The translations under genes and the position numbers were made by a program. DNA of 64,000 nucleotides from Isoetes taiwanensis (Eukaryota; Streptophyta; Lycopodiopsida; Isoetales; Isoetaceae), in NCBI GenBank assembly GCA_021234155.1, contig JAJEKV010000059.1:4759629-4823628 (forward strand), written 5' to 3'. The number at the start of each line of letters is the position of its first letter. Within the stretch, counting starts at the first letter, position 1. The notes beneath the pieces were generated by a model, which was not told the DNA's origin, ran no database searches, and saw nothing but the letters and a program-made list of their open reading frames with translations. Of the stretch, positions 13,181 to 26,500 are shown piece after piece.

Positions 13181-14750
13181 GATTTCTAGGTGTATAGCAC
13201 CGGTGACATTAGCCTACAAGCTTTAAACCATCCGCAAATTATTTCGCTTCTAAACCGTAAAATTTGTCCTTTCGCGACTGGAAGATGGATCCTATTCTCC
13301 TGCGATACAAAAAGATCACAGGTAAAACGCATTAAAAAAGGAAAAGCGGATACTTCCAAAGCCGGTGAAAGGAAAGATCTTATCTCCTGATTCACCGGCC
13401 TCAAAATTAGCATCCAAATAGCCTGGAAATGTAACATTTTGTTAGGATTATTTCAATCTAAAGCATGCACCGAGAAATATTACCTCAAGGACTAACGGAC
13501 TGCCACATCCAATAGTTGACATTCGTATGCATCGAGCTAATAGCGCACTGCCATATCCATCTAAAGAGCTTCGCTCTCTTGGAAAGAAATGTGAAGAATT
13601 TAATACAAAGAAAAATGGCTCAAGCTTGAGCAAAAGGCATTTGGCACAAGATTCATTTAATATCTAGTACTGAGTACGTGCTCAAATGTTACCAGAGAGT
13701 TTCTTCTAGAGCTCTATGGAGGAAAATGCGACCAAATCCATCACCTAATTTATAAGACAGAGTAGATTTATTTAAATAGTCCCAAGGGCCCTTAAAAATT
13801 AAAAGCTCTCTATTTTTAGATAAGATTACCGCCACTTTATCAAAACAGGTTTTTGAAGCTTAACAAAAAAGAGATGCTCATACATGTACTTTTGGAGCCC
13901 AAGGGGGGATATCCTCCATAGCTAAGCTTGAGACCGAGGTCGTAAAAATGCATGCCCATTTTGTCAAGGGTTGGAAATACTTCTAGATGAGCATCAAACA
14001 TGTTTAAAGCTCAAATAAATAACTGCAGCTATAAACTCCATGTGTTAGTTTACTTAGACAAACTCATAGCCCCTCGGCAATTAATTACCCTGGCAACACA
14101 AGCTTAAGAATCATGTTTGGCATTTGTCCCTTCATAAAAAAACAAAACACATTCTAACTTATAAAATAACTGTGCTCCTGGACATTGCATTTCAAAGACC
14201 TCTTCGCATCAAGCATGCCTCCCTTGCTTTCACGCTTAGGAAGTAGATCATAAGGAAGGATCAATTGAATACGTGCAATGCTACTCAGAAAAGAAAATAC
14301 TTCAAGCAGAATGAACATGGGCCGACTCCATGTAAGAAATAGGAAGCTCAAGGAAAGCAACAGATGCCTAACTCATACTCCCTTGCTCATTTGATATGAT
14401 CTCAACACCCATCATGCCGCCAAACTCCTATGCAAGAATAGGTAGTACCAAGATCGCATACTCAATGGCGGTTTCACCCTTCCTACCATCTCCAAGATCT
14501 AAGAAAAAAATGTATCTAATTTTTGACAAAAAACACAAGATCCTGCTTAACTTCTGCACGGAGGGGAGCTGATCAGCGCTTTGGCCCAACAGCAGAGCAG
14601 CCAGTGGCTTGGAGGAAATCGATATCTCAAAGATATATTTTTGCCAAACATCCTGTAACACTCTCTAGATTGCAACTATAGGTTCTTGCCACTCAAGTTG
14701 GCATTAATTATTACATTTAATATGGGTCATTAAATCTAAGCCATTGATCT
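13181..14750. other. Intergenic DNA with weak protein-like traces
   Basis: On the minus strand near 13400 the phrase GYLDANFEAGESGDK faintly recalls the copia RNase H start (GYxDADxAG). Near 14450-14480 GRKGETAIEYAI faintly recalls an ankyrin repeat. Neither is followed by further matching sequence, so no gene is called. Confidence 0.35.
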
Positions 14751-14859
14751 AGCACATTCTAGGCCTATATCAAAAGCCCCAAATAAAGGGGTCATCCGAG
14801 GTGGCTTATTTGGGGTTTTGATGTACCGGCCCAGACCGGTGATGGACTACGAGATTTAA

Positions 14860-14908
14860 TTGTCTACACATCTACACAAATATAATTGTATATATATAAA
14901 GATATATA

Positions 14909-14970
<62 letters not shown>

Positions 14971-15144
14971 TTGTTTTTGTGTGTGTGTGTGCATGCATGC
15001 GCATGCAAGGGTGTATGTATGAATCAAATTGTAGCAGGGTTCAAATACATTGGCTATGATATTAGGGCCTGCCTCCATGTTATTGCTAGGCCAAAAACAA
15101 CATGGCCTTGCTATAGACAAGGGGAAGTGTGGGATATGCTATGC

Positions 15145-15184
<40 letters not shown>

Positions 15185-15190
15185 ATAAAT

Positions 15191-15227
<37 letters not shown>

Positions 15228-15385
15228 TAGTGTAATTTGATCTTCTAAGTGCAAGAGGTAATATTCTAAGTGCAAATGGTTTTACTTCAACATGGAGGAT
15301 CGATATTATGTTATCAAAGAGATTAAAGACTAGAGTAAAAGGAGTATAATTAGAGTGCTATGTTTTTAAAAATTATTCCACAATT
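14860..15385. repeat. Compound repeat, copy 1: (TA)n-(TG)n-(CAA)n
   Basis: Order: TA tract (14910-14962), T run, TG tract, a unique core with GGTTCAAATACATTGGCTATG, two CAA tracts (about 15144-15185 and 15191-15227), then a tail with ATAGTGTA...TTGATCTTCTAAGTGC, CATGGAGGATC and CTATGTTTTTAAAAATTATTC. The same order recurs in the next entry, so this is a dispersed repeat unit. Confidence 0.75.
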
Positions 15386-15870
15386 TTGCCCACTCACATG
15401 TCCACTCACATTCATGCCATAATTTCATGCTTACTCTTTAATGATGCTGGAGCTGGTTTATTAAATAACATTATTTATTTATTTCTTTATTTGTTTATTG
15501 TTTTGTGTGTGTGTGCATGTGTATGCAAGTGTGTGTGTGAGAATCAAAAACCGGTGGCACCCAGTTCAAATACCATTGGCTATGATATTATGGCTATGCC
15601 CGCGTTATCGCCCGCCAAAACACAACAGACTTTGCTATGTAATAAGTGGGTATATATATGCACAACAACAACAACAACAACAACAACAACATAGTGTACC
15701 TTGATCTTCTAGTCAGCAAAGAGGGTAATCTTATAAGTGCAAAATGGTACTCTTTACTTCCAACATGGAGGATCAAGTATTATGTTAATGCTGTTTCAAA
15801 AGACTAGAGCAAAAGGAAAGGCGTCAGAGTACGCTATGTTTTAAAAATTATTCAGCTTTTATGTATGTTA
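15386..15870. repeat. Compound repeat, copy 2
   Basis: Repeats the layout of copy 1: TG tract (15505-15540), core with GTTCAAATACCATTGGCTATG, CAA tract (15661-15690), tail ATAGTGTACCTTGATCTTCT, CATGGAGGATC and CTATGTTTTAAAAATTATTC. Its start (CTCAC-TTCATGC-ATAATTTCATGCTTAC...TTTATTAAATAA) also occurs at 7340-7405, so a third partial copy abuts the LINE remnant. The GGTTCAAAT phrase resembles a B box, but no A box was found at the expected distance. Confidence 0.7.
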
Positions 15871-18560
15871 GAGATTCTCTATTGATTGAGGAAGGAGAAC
15901 TCAATTAAACCAACCATTGTGGTGTCTCATCATGAACATCATTCACACAAGTTCTTAACTTATACCTTAAGGTCAGTAATCAAGCATTGCCGATGTTAAG
16001 TTCATGCATTTAGCGGCATGAATCAGATCAAATTTTTTTTAATCTGCCCAGAAAACGCAACCTTACCTCCCTCTATGGAACCTCCCCAAGCTTCTCCAAA
16101 TCAAATCTCAATGAGATCAAAAAATTTACCAGTGGAAACCTCCCCAACTTTCACTATGGAAACCTCCCAAGCTTCCACCCAAGCCGGGAGGTTTCTACAT
16201 AGGAAAATCGGGGAGGTTTCCAATCTTGAGAGTCTAACCGACCTGGCCAGGTATTATATACTTTTAAAACTTTTATAGAAAAGTTTGCAATATACTCTTT
16301 TTCTTTGAAGTAAATATATAGGAACATATTGACATATGTAACGTGGTATGTTTATATTCTTCACAATAACACTTTTACGCCATAAAACCTCGACCATCAG
16401 GATTCATCTAGCTAAGCTTTAAGTAGGATAGTTTTGTATGCTCTAGGTATAAAAAATCATACTACCCTAGATGATCTGAAAGCTTCACTTATTGTAAGTT
16501 AGATGGAACTAGAACCAATTTTTCCCTAAAGCCATTACCTATGAAGTGTCGTTAAGATTGTCTCTTTGTTATTTTAAGGCTTCTTGATAAATCTACATGC
16601 ATGTTCTTAGATTGGATTAATAGAATAGAATATATTGTGAATTTCTATTCTATTCTATTCTAGATTGACACCACACAATTCTATCATCTTACGCAATGGT
16701 AAATACATTATTAGACCTTTTTATAATGTAGAAACATCAAATCTCACATTTTAAGAACATCTTTGCACCATTCCAAAGTCACACACAAAATCCCCTGTAG
16801 GAGCCAGTCAATCAAAAATATTTTCAACGGGACAAGTTTAGCTCAGCGAGAACTAATTTGCATGCTATGGCTATATAGTCTACTCTGCTCAATGTAACAC
16901 ATCAAGAGGACCTTCACATCATAGAAATACCAAGTCTCTACATTTACAACATCTTTGCACATTGCAAAGTTACATAAATCACTCCTTTTGTAGGAGGGAG
17001 TCAATGCAATGTTCCGCTACCAAGAATAAATTTCTTGTATATTTAATGATATTGTATGAACTAGCAATGGTCTTGAAATCCATATATGCTCAACACGTGT
17101 CTCCCAAACTAATGATGATTTCAAAAACTATTTATACGATGTAGAATTTATGTAATTGAACAAGATATGATCTAGCAATGCATTAGTAAATCAATGCCTT
17201 ACAAACCATCTTATAAAACCAATGATGATTTTAGTTATATAAAATTTAGAATTAGTAATAAAATATAATATGAACTACTAGTGGTTTCGGTAAAGCCATG
17301 AATTGTTGTATGAAGAAACCACGTACATATTGGATTTTAATGCAAGTTCATTTTGGGGCCTTGCATTATCTAGAAACCGTAGAGCCCCTGCAAGATGTAG
17401 CCAAGATGGTAATAGCCCCATAATGTAGGCACTCATAATTGATGAATAAAATAGGCTTGCAAAGAACTCCTATCCGTGTAAGGCTCAATAACAATAAGAA
17501 TGGAACCTATAAGTCGAGCTTACTCTGCTGTTGCTCGAGCTATTGAGACCATGCAACATCCATTGATTCGTGAGTTCAACAATCACTTTACAAACTCCCA
17601 TTGCCTTCTAATATTTGAAAAAAAAATCAAATAATGATCTTAAGTGTAGAGTATCTAATGTGAAAAAGATTAACAATTTTAGAAATGGAATTCAAGTGAG
17701 GACTCGCAGCTTTAAATGTTTATTATGTCCCATAGAACATGGATATGCATAGAAATAGCCATTGGTCACTCTCGATACCTATTCCAAAAGGACCCTTTAA
17801 TATGTGAATTAGAGCCATGTATTTCACCTTTTTAAACTATCCCATCAATAGACCTTTGGGTTTAAATACAAAGATGTGTAGTAGTAGGACAAATGTCACA
17901 AGATTACCTTCAGGATATGCTAATATTTTGTGACTATTTATAGCCTTATTTTCCTTCAAGGTTGAAGATAGGACAAGGCTAAACATAGTATAGCATATGC
18001 CCCACACACAAGTCAATAAAGACATGCGAAAAGTTCTTATTTCTTGAACACCACAAGATGTGGGCATGCATGCTCATACAATAGCTTGTGCTTAAAGCAT
18101 ACCTAATTGATTGTAGATGTGCTAGGGAACCACCGTTTGAGGGGTTTCCATGCAATCGCGCTATAGTTCTAATACTCACTAGTAGGTGGAAATCTGCATT
18201 TGCATTTCTGTTTTGGCGGCGATGGCAGAGGTCTGGCTATGGTCAGCTTCTCTATTCGGCCGATGCGCTTCATATCTTCGGAGATTTTTGAGATCCCACT
18301 GCTTGGCACTACCTCCTTTCGAAGTGCTTTTCTAAAATGACACAACTCGGTGCTTTCAATGGCGCTTTGTTTATAAGGTTTTTCACATGCTTTCTGGCCG
18401 ATGTTTTAAATTAAATGCATAAGTATTTTATCGAGCATTCTTCGTTTTTGTAGGTTTTAGCTTTCAATAGCTGGAAGATCCGCCACAAGAAAGACCTTTA
18501 TTTTTGCTCAAATGGAGTAGCCTCGCTTGGGCGAGATTCAAATGTTTCTGCCATGGTCTT
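15871..18560. other. AT-rich intergenic DNA with a local duplication
   Basis: A 130-bp diverged direct repeat lies at about 16730-16870 and 16921-17060 (shared AACATCTTTGCAC-ATT, CAAAGT-ACA, TGTAGGAG...GTCAAT). Near 16120-16225 the phrase GGAAACCTCCC appears on both strands, making a loose inverted repeat. An ATTCT run lies near 16640-16660. No gene seen. Confidence 0.5.
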
Positions 18561-21500
18561 CTAACTTTGGGGATAATCGGCATCGCTAGCCTCTACTTTG
18601 TTTCGCATGTTTTTCTTGAGACTCTTGCAGCCAAGATCAAAGGTCCTTATCAGCCATATTTCTCTTCTACTTAGCCAATGCAAAGCTACTAGAGGCGCCG
18701 ACTTACTGATGTTTTGGTACTTCAACTTGCTGCATAATTTCCACAAAGAATTATTTCTTTTTCTATTCGATTTTGCCCTACATTTTATCAATAGTGCAAA
18801 ATCGACCTATTTGGGTAAAGCATCAATCCACCTTCGTTGGACTCTTATTGCATTCTATTTGGCATCTAGATATCTTGCTCTAACAATAAGAATGAGTTTC
18901 GTAATAGATCAGAAGTTCTTGAAGTTTGCCTCCCCTTTATCGCTACAGTATGTATTGATCTACCTCTTTATCGCCATGCTCACAAATACCCAGATCTATC
19001 TCCTTTTTATCTCTTACGGCCATAAATTAAACATCATCTTCTTTTGGCTCTAGCTGACCTGATTCTAGAAAAATGCAAGGTAGAAAGTATAAACAAGGTG
19101 CTACGCGACGAGGGGGGTTGCCTCCATGGCCAGAGGTGAAGTGGCTTAAACTATGTTCAAAATCATGTTTTGACAATCAATTCAAATTGCTACGCCTAGA
19201 CAATAGGAATACTTGATATCATGACTTTATGGGAATTCGCCTTTATGGGAATGCATGAAAGTGAGGCCTACTTACATTTATTATGCCATGATTCTTAAAA
19301 TGTTTGCTCAAAAGTACTATTATTTTGCTTAAAAAACTATATAGTTTGTTCTGGCAGAGATCAGATTTTTATAATGTATATGAAGTATATGACTTTAGTT
19401 CAACAAGCTCTTCATACATCTTCTTGTCTCAACCGATATAGGTGTTGTAAGTAGCCTCTTGACTAGGTTTTAAGTATCCGCCAGTGCCGTATCAATTTAA
19501 CAAAATGTGAATTTTTTCAAATTGATAGCCATATTATGAATTTAGAATTGTCGCAATATATGGTGCTATATCCAAGAAAGAGATATGGGAATTTCAATTC
19601 AGATTCAAATAAAACCATGGAGAATTGAGTACCATCCAACAAAACTTATACCACATATATTCTTAACTTGAAAAATTTGGAATAATGGCATCTTTTAACT
19701 TACGTCAATGTTGCTAACCCTCATTCTACCAAACCAGACTAACAACTTAATGATTGTCAATCCACGTATCATGTTCTTTATAGTTAATGAGAATGAGTCT
19801 GTTTCATTTTTCCAATTATGGTAGGAGATCTTGTAAAAATCTATGATGCTCAACCTACTTTCAACTTGTCAGCTTCATAGGGATGTGAGAATCCTAGACC
19901 CCTTATATCGATATCTAAAGGTGTCAAAACCGTAATATGCTTCTTAACTTATACCTCAAGAATGCGGCACCACAGCATGTATCATACTCTTAGAAGCTTT
20001 TGTTCCGGGAGTTTGCACTCAAGTTCAACCTCCTAATTAGGGCCAGCTCACCACTTCAAAACAAACACCAGGACAGAGCTTATTAGAAGAGAACGTGACT
20101 CCAAAAAATGTAAGGTAATGCTGAAGTGCTCCTTTTCCAAGCTCTAAGAGCTCCTTTCTTTTCCAAGTCCCAAACCTAATCCTTCCACAAGTCAAATACG
20201 CGTATATACAAAGGTGCCAAATTATAAAACAACTAAAATCTAAAATGCCTAAGATTATTCAAAAATCGTAGCCTCTATCCAAAGATCCAAGATAATTTCT
20301 AAATAACTTAAAAACAACACCCAATAGTACGCCATGTACTTAGTATTTTATATGGGAAGTTAATAGCCATTTCTAGTGGCATCTTTTCTTAAGATACCAT
20401 GTATCTTAATAGTTAATAAATCAATAACACCCATACATTGCTGGTTTGCAGCCTAAATGTACAAGAGTTGATATGGTTATCTCTCAATGTTCAACACCCT
20501 AATGCAAAAGTGAGGAGATCATGATTAAGGTCCCATTTCTCAAGTCCACTTATTCAGACATAAATGAATGATATGTCAGATTCAGCACAAAATCGTAGAG
20601 TTGGAAGGAACTCAAGTATTCCTCGCCAAAATGAGAATTACGGTGTTCAACAATTTAGTTGCTTGTTTCTTTGTTCTGTTCTTCACTGCATTGAATCTCC
20701 CCATGTACCCAAACCTAAACTAATGCATCTGCAAGCTGTTCTCTTGAAATTCCTCTACATCCGGAACCATTCTCACAGATGATGCCACCATCCTGGCCCT
20801 GTTATGTTACATTGTCTCTGCGACGCCTTCCGCTGATTCCTCAGTCCCATAAATAGCATCAAATTTCGGTTTCCCCGGTAGACCGTTTACCAACGCCCAT
20901 AAGTTGTAGATCCTCCGATCTCTTTGTCCGAGAGTGATCTAATATTTTAGTGGCGTGGCTTGAAAATTCTTCCTCTTGATCGCTCTACATGACTTCCACC
21001 GTACGAGCGTCAGATTTCCCCAATGACGTGAGGCCAAGCAGCAAGATGCTGCAAAACCAAATGGGAACGTGCCCCAAGAAGGAACTTAAACGCAGTCATA
21101 CCAACCGAGACCCTGCTTATGGAGTTAATGTGGCCACGACAGCCAAGTGAAGAAATAGCCATGCTGAAGCCCCAAAACCAACTGTTTTGGGCGTTGTGTT
21201 TTTGGTCGATCCGCCTATTTTGCTTCTAAATCTCTTCCTCTTCAATCGATCTAGCATAAAAGAGGAAGGCTGCATTGGCATGGCTTTTAGATCTAATCAA
21301 ATCAGCTTCATAGAGCAAAGAACCAAATGATTGAAATTTTTGCCCCGCCAAGCAGCTTTGAAGCTCGTTTTTGGCTACTAATCCTACCTGCCACATTAAC
21401 CACCTGGCTGTATATTCATGGTCATGATAATTGTTAATGTGGTATGGCCACATTAACCTGTAAAATTTTTGGCCGCCATTAACCCACATCCCGCTTTTGA

Positions 21501-23700
21501 GATACTCTGAAGTTCCTTTCCATTGTGTCACTTAAACCTGCTTTCTCCATTATTCTCAGCTTCTTTGGGTGGCTCCATTACTTTGCTGCTTTGATGCTAA
21601 CGAATAATTCCATTCACCATTTTATCTCAGTTGATGCCAAGGCCGCTGCACTAACCCAATGCTCGGCGGAATTACCGTCGCTAAAGATTCAAAAGGCGAT
21701 ATAAAGGCTACGGCATCTGGTACATGTGTATATACCGTGACCTTCCATACTATATTCAAAGGAAAAGCAAGGAAGTGTAATACTATGAATTTCATCACCA
21801 CTAGATCACCCATGTTGATTTATAACTTCGGGAATAAGTTCTTCATTTGGAACTCTTTATTAATTTCAAATTGAGGAAGCTCATTTGAAACTTCCACCTG
21901 CCCCTACTCCAAGAATAAGTCTTTACAACTTTCTTATAGATCCGGGTTTAAAATTCGCAGTCCAAAAAGGTGAAAACTTGCTTACCCCAAAATAACCAGG
22001 AGTTTGAATTGCACTACCCGTGATCCATCTACCGTGGTACTCCATGGAAGGATCATAAGAGGATTTCTGATTTGGAGAAAAACGACTCTTTTGCAATGCC
22101 GTGTTTGATGCATGTACCGTGATCTAATGACGCAGCGCTCCAACTTGTAAAGGGCTACTTGATGGAGTCAAGTAGCTTCATACGCATAACCGGCGTTTAT
22201 CTATCTTTGAATAGAAATACCATTATTCGTAGTGAGGTTCTTTAGACTCCACTGCATGGTATGTCAACAGCTTGTGCATGGTGTCCTTCTAAATATGCGT
22301 ACATCACACTCGCCGTAAGTATTGGGAGTTGTTTTTGATATGTGTTCATTATACCAACGAATCCATTGTAAAAGTCCATAAAAGGGTGAAGCCGGAGAGC
22401 TCTCAGATACACCACAGAGGGCCTTTAGGATCCTCCTGCAGTTAGTTGGTTGTGTCCATTGTAGTGAGTGGCTTTTCTAACCCATGGTCATCATTTGGTA
22501 AAATGCATGCTGGATGCCTTCCATTTTCTATTCATCATTGCCAGTATTTCCTTTGTAATTTGGTGGACGGCCAAGAATCCCGACACCTTGCATCTTGTTC
22601 AAGTAAAACAGGCCTGTGGATGCACATTAATCCATGTCGGCTAAGAATATGCATTCTGTGCTTAAAAGTAAAAACTGGCTAATCTACACATGAATTCTGC
22701 TAAGTATATGTACACCTTAAATTTCAGCATGTATTGCCGCTGTCTAGAACACAAAAGCTTGATCATGCCAAAAGATAGAACTATAAAGGACGTGGAAAAT
22801 GTATGCATTGAATGAGTTTTAACAATGACTGCAAACTTAGAAAATTAATTTAATGAAAAGATGAATGTGAAGGATCCATATTGAGAAAAGATGCCGAAAA
22901 GAGAGTATAAAATTGGCCTACCAAGTGGGGAAATTAAACTTAAGCAACCTATAAGAACCAATGCGCGCTGAAACCCTCCGTAGTGTTTTTCTCTATATTT
23001 TGCCGTATCGCGAAGGATATCTAGCTAAACTTTGTATCATCATCTTCCTGCCTGTTCCTCAAGATTGAAGCTCAGATTCTCATCCATTGTCGCCATTCCA
23101 CTTCAAACAGGGAGACTTCGTGTCCTTAACGCTTCACATTTCGTGATGAGTAATGCCAGCTTTGCGCTTATCACTGGATAATTCTATATCCCCATCTTTG
23201 GTGGCCTTTCCCTATGCTGTTCAAACTCAAGCACTATCGCCTCATCTGAGATTATCCTTATATTTCCATACTTTCTGCGCAAGATCAAGAAAACTTCAAA
23301 ATACTCTGTTATAGCCAATTACATCTTCCACAATGAAAGAAAGGAACTCCATCTCTTTCTTAAAATGACTATGTACATTAGCCAATAAAGTGTTTTTAGA
23401 AATCTTAGCTTAAAAAGACAATTACATTGCCTTTGTTGTGCTCAAAAGAACTTCAAAACTGGATAACCTTTCGGCCTGACACCGAATGCTCCAAGACTAC
23501 TATTCCTCGGGACCGCCATGTGCAAGAATGGAAGTTTAGTAGCCACTATACCCCAGGTGCTATTCTAGCATATACTCCAAGGCATATGCCATGTCATTAT
23601 AAGTGGCGGGCTCGTCTCCTAGGGGCAGCAACCTAAAATTTAAAAAAGTTTAAGCAAAGGCAGGAGCATGCAAATCGAAAGATTTTTATAAATAGCTTTG
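18561..23700. other. Intergenic DNA, no supported gene
   Basis: The longest open frame (18598-19053, 151 codons) is hydrophobic and compositionally random. Around 21120-21480 GTTAATGTGGCCA-type palindromic phrases recur three times. About 20830-21230 is less AT-rich and may be an old retroelement piece, but no motif could be named. Confidence 0.4.
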
Positions 23701-24730
23701 TATATGTTTTGTAACGGGGCTTTGATAATAAAAGTGTTCGCTGTTTTATCGATCGCTGTGGCGGCGATCTAAGCAGCGCCGCCGTAAACCACAGCCCAAA
23801 GCGTCAATTTAAACATTTAGCAAAATCCAGAATTCCCACCGTGATTTATTGCAGAATCCCGCCGGATGAGGGAGCCACGGTACAGCGGCGCCGGGCCAGC
23901 GAAAGCGCAGCGGCATTTTAGCGCGCCACCGCCGCTTCACGCTCTAAACCCTAAATCCGCCGCTACCAAGCTTAAAACCGGGCCGCTTGATGGAAATTCG
24001 GCCTTGTTTCCAAGAATGATTCTTGCAAGCAAAACGTAGAGGTAGATTTTGCAAGCTTAAAAACGTAGGGAGTTTTGTGTCATTTCTACATTCTTCTGGC
24101 AAGATCTTGCTTACATTTTACATTCAAGAAAGATTCCGCTTCATATTCTACATTCTTCAAGCGGCTGTAACTTATATCTTTCAAGCAAGATTTTCGTTTA
24201 CATTCACACGCACATGCAAGGTTTTCGACAAATACCGGATCTTACTGACACTTCCCTTGCCGAAAAATCATAGCTCCCATCGATGGATTAACTCCCCATG
24301 CTTGAATCTTCCGCTGAATGAACCTATGAACATGTGAATCTTCGCTCATTCCCGCTTGTGCGTAACATTCCCCGCTTGTGCATTCCTCAAATTTCATTCC
24401 CTCGTTTGTTCGTCGCGCCAACAGCGAAGAATCAAAGAAACAGATCTTCCCTAACAAAGAAATCATACATTTCATGTTTGTGCACAAAGGAAGTCAAGGT
24501 ACAAGGTAAAAGAAGCTCGCAAAGAAAGCCCCGCAAAGGAAGAAGAAAGTCTGGGCGCCAAGCAGAAATCTCTCGGGCGCCGCTTCCACCCAAAGAAAGC
24601 TCAGCGTTAAAGAAAGAAAAGCTTCTGCAAAGAAAGAAAGCTCGTGGAGCAAAGAAAGCTATGCATGCCGGTAGCGTAACAGCGCCTTCACAAAATGGTC
24701 ACCGCCGGCCGTAGGGTTAATGGCGGCGCT
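23700..24730 (+). other. GC-richer island with telo-box and purine-rich tract
   Basis: From 23740 to 24000 the sequence is rich in GGCGGC/GCCGCC and carries CTAAACCCTAAATCC (about 23942-23956), a telo-box as in plant promoter and leader regions. From about 24420 to 24670 an AAAGAAAG-rich tract opens a frame (24334-24714, 126 codons) that is strongly Lys/Arg-rich. Composition alone explains that frame, so I do not call it a gene. The island could be the 5' region of the split coding region that follows. Confidence 0.35.
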
Positions 24731-24900
24731 ATGTTTACGTACGGCAATTGCAATTCGTGAAACCTAAGTTACTCAAAGAAAAATATGGAATATCTGAGGA
24801 ATTTCCATCAAATCTTGCTTACGTAAGTATAGAAATATGCATCCAAAACAAAATAAACTCTTAACATAAATTGGAGGCTACGACTTTTCGAGAATCCTAT

Positions 24901-25173
24901 CCTATATTATAATGTTTACCTGGTGGTTGCATCCGTTCTAGATTCAATGGCTAACATTTGATTGACGCTACGTGACGATTTAGATTCAACCAAAAATGTT
25001 GGCACTTTTGCTACCTATCAAGCCTCCGTTTTGATCCTATATTATAATGTTTTACTGTGTTGCATCCAGCCCTAGGATTCAATGGCCACGATTTGATTGA
25101 CCTGGTTGACGATGAGGATTCAACTAAAAATGCGTTACACTTTTGTTACCCCATCAAGCCCGCTTTGATGCCT
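24901..25173. repeat. Tandem duplication, two units of about 135 bp
   Basis: Both units start CCTATATTATAATGTTT and continue with GTTGCATCC, GATTCAATGGC, ATTTGATTGAC, GATTCAAC-AAAAATG, CACTTTTG and ATCAAGCC-C-TTTTGAT. The second unit (25036-25173) keeps an open plus-strand frame (GHDLIDLVDDEDSTKN); the first is broken. This is a coding duplication in which one unit has decayed. Confidence 0.75.
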
Positions 25174-26500
25174 TACCGGCCGCCGGAGGTGGATATGCGG
25201 TCAAGTGTAGCCGTATCTTTAGCGGCTTTGGCCATTTCGACCCTGCTAACACCATTATCCGATTGCCCCAAAACAGCTTCCCGGATCCATTTTCGGCGGT
25301 GCTTGAAGAATTTTGGAGTGCTATATCCAGCATCTTGAATAATTATTCGTTGCTGCCAGGTTCAATCCACTAAGGAACGTTTTTCCTACCTTGTATGCGG
25401 CGCGATTTTCTCATTGGCAGATAGGCTTCGTGTATGATTTTCATTGGCAGATAGGCTTGGTGATGATACCTTAAATTTTTCTGCAAAACCATAGTTAAGC
25501 AAGTATTAATGGTGCACGATTTTATTAATCCAGAAATAGCCATTCAAATGCTCTCTTTACCTGGATATTATAGAGGCAAGAAAGAAACTTGCTGGTGATT
25601 GCTGGTGAATATAATCGGAATGATATTGTGGCGATTATTGTGTAGGAGGCATTGAAGTTTGATTCTCATGAGTTCTTTAGCATAAGGGAAGTTGAGTCTT
25701 TGGTGCATGCCCATATAATTACAACTATATCCAGCCTGGAAAAAATAGCGATTTTTGTTGGCGTTCCAGCCACAGCAAGCTCTAATGACCGGGCAGGTGA
25801 TGGCGTCTATGACATAGTATGTTTGAGAGACAGCCATCATTGCAAAGAACCAAGAGCCTTGTGAGCCTTCATAGTTTCGTAGTATTTGCTTTAGGTAATT
25901 ATTTTTTATTTGCAGGCCAATATGCTGGCTAAATCAGTGCCACATTCTGTTCAAGCTATTTTTCTTTCTTCATGGTAGCTGCTGGCTTTTTCCCACAATC
26001 TACTTGCCTTCCTCCAGGAACATTTGATTCATAGCCAACTTTCTTTGGCTTCTTTATTTTGTATTATCAGCTACTTCTTTCTATAGATCTATTCAGCCAA
26101 GTTCAGGATATTTTAACCGACTTTTATTATTCTTGCAGGCTGACTGGTGGGCATATGGTCATGTTGAGTATATAGGCTTCAGTTATACACAGCCAAGGGT
26201 GATGTGTGACCACATGGCTGAGAATCAGGAAGTTAGATGCGCGCAAATTTTTCCAGGTGAATACATCTTGCTTCTCAATTTTGGCAAACCTTAGAAGAAG
26301 AGTGCTAGAAAATAAAACACTAGACCCTTTTGGCATCCCAGAATAGAATTGAAGTTGAGCTTTTTGGTGCATGCTTCCATACATAATTGCAAACCATATT
26401 CAGCCTGGGAAGATAGCAATTTTGCCAATATGCCCCTATCGCATAGCAAAGCTCTAATGACAAACGGTAGTATGCCTTGATAAGCAGCGCTTTTGTGTTA
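25057..26500 (+). pseudogene. Unidentified split coding region with exon-like blocks
   Basis: Three blocks look like plant exons. Block 1 (25057-25370) reads GHDLIDLVDDEDSTKN, then after a one-frame change SFPDPFSAVLEEFWSAISSI. Block 2 follows GTGTAG and precedes GCAG|GTGATG (25646-25797); it gives EALKFDSHEFFSIREVES and onward. Block 3 follows TTCTTGCAG and precedes CCAG|GTGAAT (26139-26254); it begins ADWWAYGHVEYIGFSYTQP. A decayed copy of block 2 lies at about 26330-26470. The WW start of block 3 faintly recalls the hAT C-terminal domain, but the resemblance stops after a few residues. The family is not recognised. Confidence 0.35.

Noticed and set aside
13186-13437. Copia RNase H-like phrase GYLDANF
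   Set aside because: Only one short phrase matches. The expected integrase and RT blocks are absent on both sides.
14428-14661. Ankyrin-like phrase GETAIEYAI
   Set aside because: A single partial repeat without neighbours is not enough to call the fold.
14860-15235. ORFs with poly-Gln, poly-Thr or poly-Asn tails
   Set aside because: Translations of the (CAA)n and (TA)n tracts on different frames; the flanks are a dispersed repeat, not exons.
18598-19053. 151-codon hydrophobic ORF
   Set aside because: No motif, no codon-use signal and no splice or leader context. Long T-rich frames like this arise by chance.
24334-24714. 126-codon Lys/Arg-rich ORF
   Set aside because: The composition follows from an AAAGAAAG tract, and no conserved pattern is present.
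26139-26254. hAT transposase C-terminal domain (ADWWAYG)
   Set aside because: The match ends after seven residues, and the Ser/Arg-rich dimerisation core that should follow is missing.
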